Below are positions 63,795-64,000 of a stretch of DNA of 64,000 bases, one piece after another. The notes beneath the pieces are model-generated. The model ran no database searches, had not been told where the DNA came from, and saw nothing but the letters and a program-made list of their open reading frames with translations. The stretch's first letter is position 1; every line of letters starts with the position of its first letter. The DNA lies in the NCBI RefSeq assembly GCF_001305965.1, contig NZ_JXQC01000003.1, positions 3,515,361 to 3,579,360 of the forward strand. The letters are read 5' to 3'. This stretch comes from Erythrobacter sp. SG61-1L. Its GTDB lineage: Bacteria > Pseudomonadota > Alphaproteobacteria > Sphingomonadales > Sphingomonadaceae. The position numbers were made by a program, and so were the translations under genes.

Positions 63795-64000
63795 CAGGCA
63801 TCTCCTTTCGGCGCAGCCTCAAGGCTGCGCAGGCTTTCGATCTCTGCGGCAATGGCTCGGGCATCGCGGCCCGATCCGGTGTGGCTGTCGGTGGCAATCC
63901 GTTCGAGCACCTTTACCCGCTCGCGCAGTTCCGCAACTTCACGTTCCAGCGCTTCGTTTTGCTGGCCGAGCCTGAACTGATTGCCTGACGAATCCTGCCC
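63794..64000 (-). CDS. C-terminal part of a PspB-like protein, cut by window end
   Basis: 68 residues are visible, with the start beyond base 64000. They form a coiled coil: NEALEREVAELRERVKVLERI followed by a polar segment and a second helix AIAAEIESLRSLEA. The ELRERVKVLERI string is typical of PspB-type and related small envelope stress proteins. The stop TGA overlaps the next ATG by one base. The membrane part, if any, is not visible. Confidence 0.6.
   Translation of the reverse strand, partial: GQDSSGNQFRLGQQNEALEREVAELRERVKVLERIATDSHTGSGRDARAIAAEIESLRSLEAAPKGDA

Overview
The window is high-G+C chromosomal DNA of an alphaproteobacterium. The gene content (dcw cluster order, YbjN-type protein, FtsZ with a long acidic linker, CrtZ carotenoid hydroxylase, TonB-dependent receptor, cobA/DUF2849/cysI/DUF934/cysH sulfur operon, DUF1476 next to BolA and Grx4) fits Sphingomonadales, most likely the Erythrobacteraceae/Sphingomonadaceae. 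The family-level guess is inference from gene content, not a computed phylogeny. Most of the window is core genome. I see no prophage, insertion sequence, CRISPR array or plasmid-like segment.

Layout. 1-10.5 kb: end of the division and cell wall cluster, murD (partial)-ftsW-murG-murC-murB-ddl-ftsQ-ftsA-ftsZ, almost all genes overlapping. 10.6-19.3 kb: SPOR-domain protein, YbjN-like protein, proC, BI-1 family membrane protein, a lipoprotein, tRNA-Ala(CGC), obgE, proB and an SDR protein. 19.3-20.4 kb: gene-poor stretch full of REP-like hairpin repeats, with an orphan promoter. 20.4-27.6 kb (minus strand): sulfur metabolism (cysH, DUF934, cysI, DUF2849, cobA), an MscS channel, MetC-like lyase and mercaptopyruvate sulfurtransferase. 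27.7-38.6 kb: proline-rich membrane protein, queF, trxC, tRNA-Thr(TGT), an RNase H-like protein, a lipoprotein, rarA, a YqjI-like PadR regulator with a DUF2218 protein, a glycosyltransferase, DUF4424 protein and typA. 38.9-54 kb: TonB receptor, two DUF805 proteins, the ybbP-ybbA pair divergent from tesA, an outer-membrane barrel, an ABC-F ATPase, an Hsp70-like protein with a 39-bp internal duplication, DUF2189 protein and recF. 54-64 kb: a probable sigma-54 promoter driving a 41-residue membrane peptide and PspC, yhhQ, tRNA-Arg(TCT), a PEP-CTERM protein, a candidate structured RNA region, a TraR/DksA-type protein, grxD-bolA-DUF1476, leuD and leuC with a small membrane protein between them, a thioesterase, crtZ, a lower-G+C gene of unknown function, sufE and two PspB-like small proteins, the last cut by the window edge.

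Functional links. The sulfur operon covers APS reduction, sulfite reduction and synthesis of the siroheme precursor, with MetC and SseA nearby acting on organic sulfur. BolA, Grx4 and SufE belong to iron-sulfur handling. PspC with its sigma-54 promoter and the PspB-like proteins at the right edge point to a phage-shock-type envelope stress response. YqjI plus DUF2218 suggests metal-responsive control. The most interesting non-textbook signals are the small PspC partner under a sigma-54 promoter, the four consecutive stem-loops at 56722-56877, and a family of GTCA-hairpin modules whose stems differ by compensatory changes.
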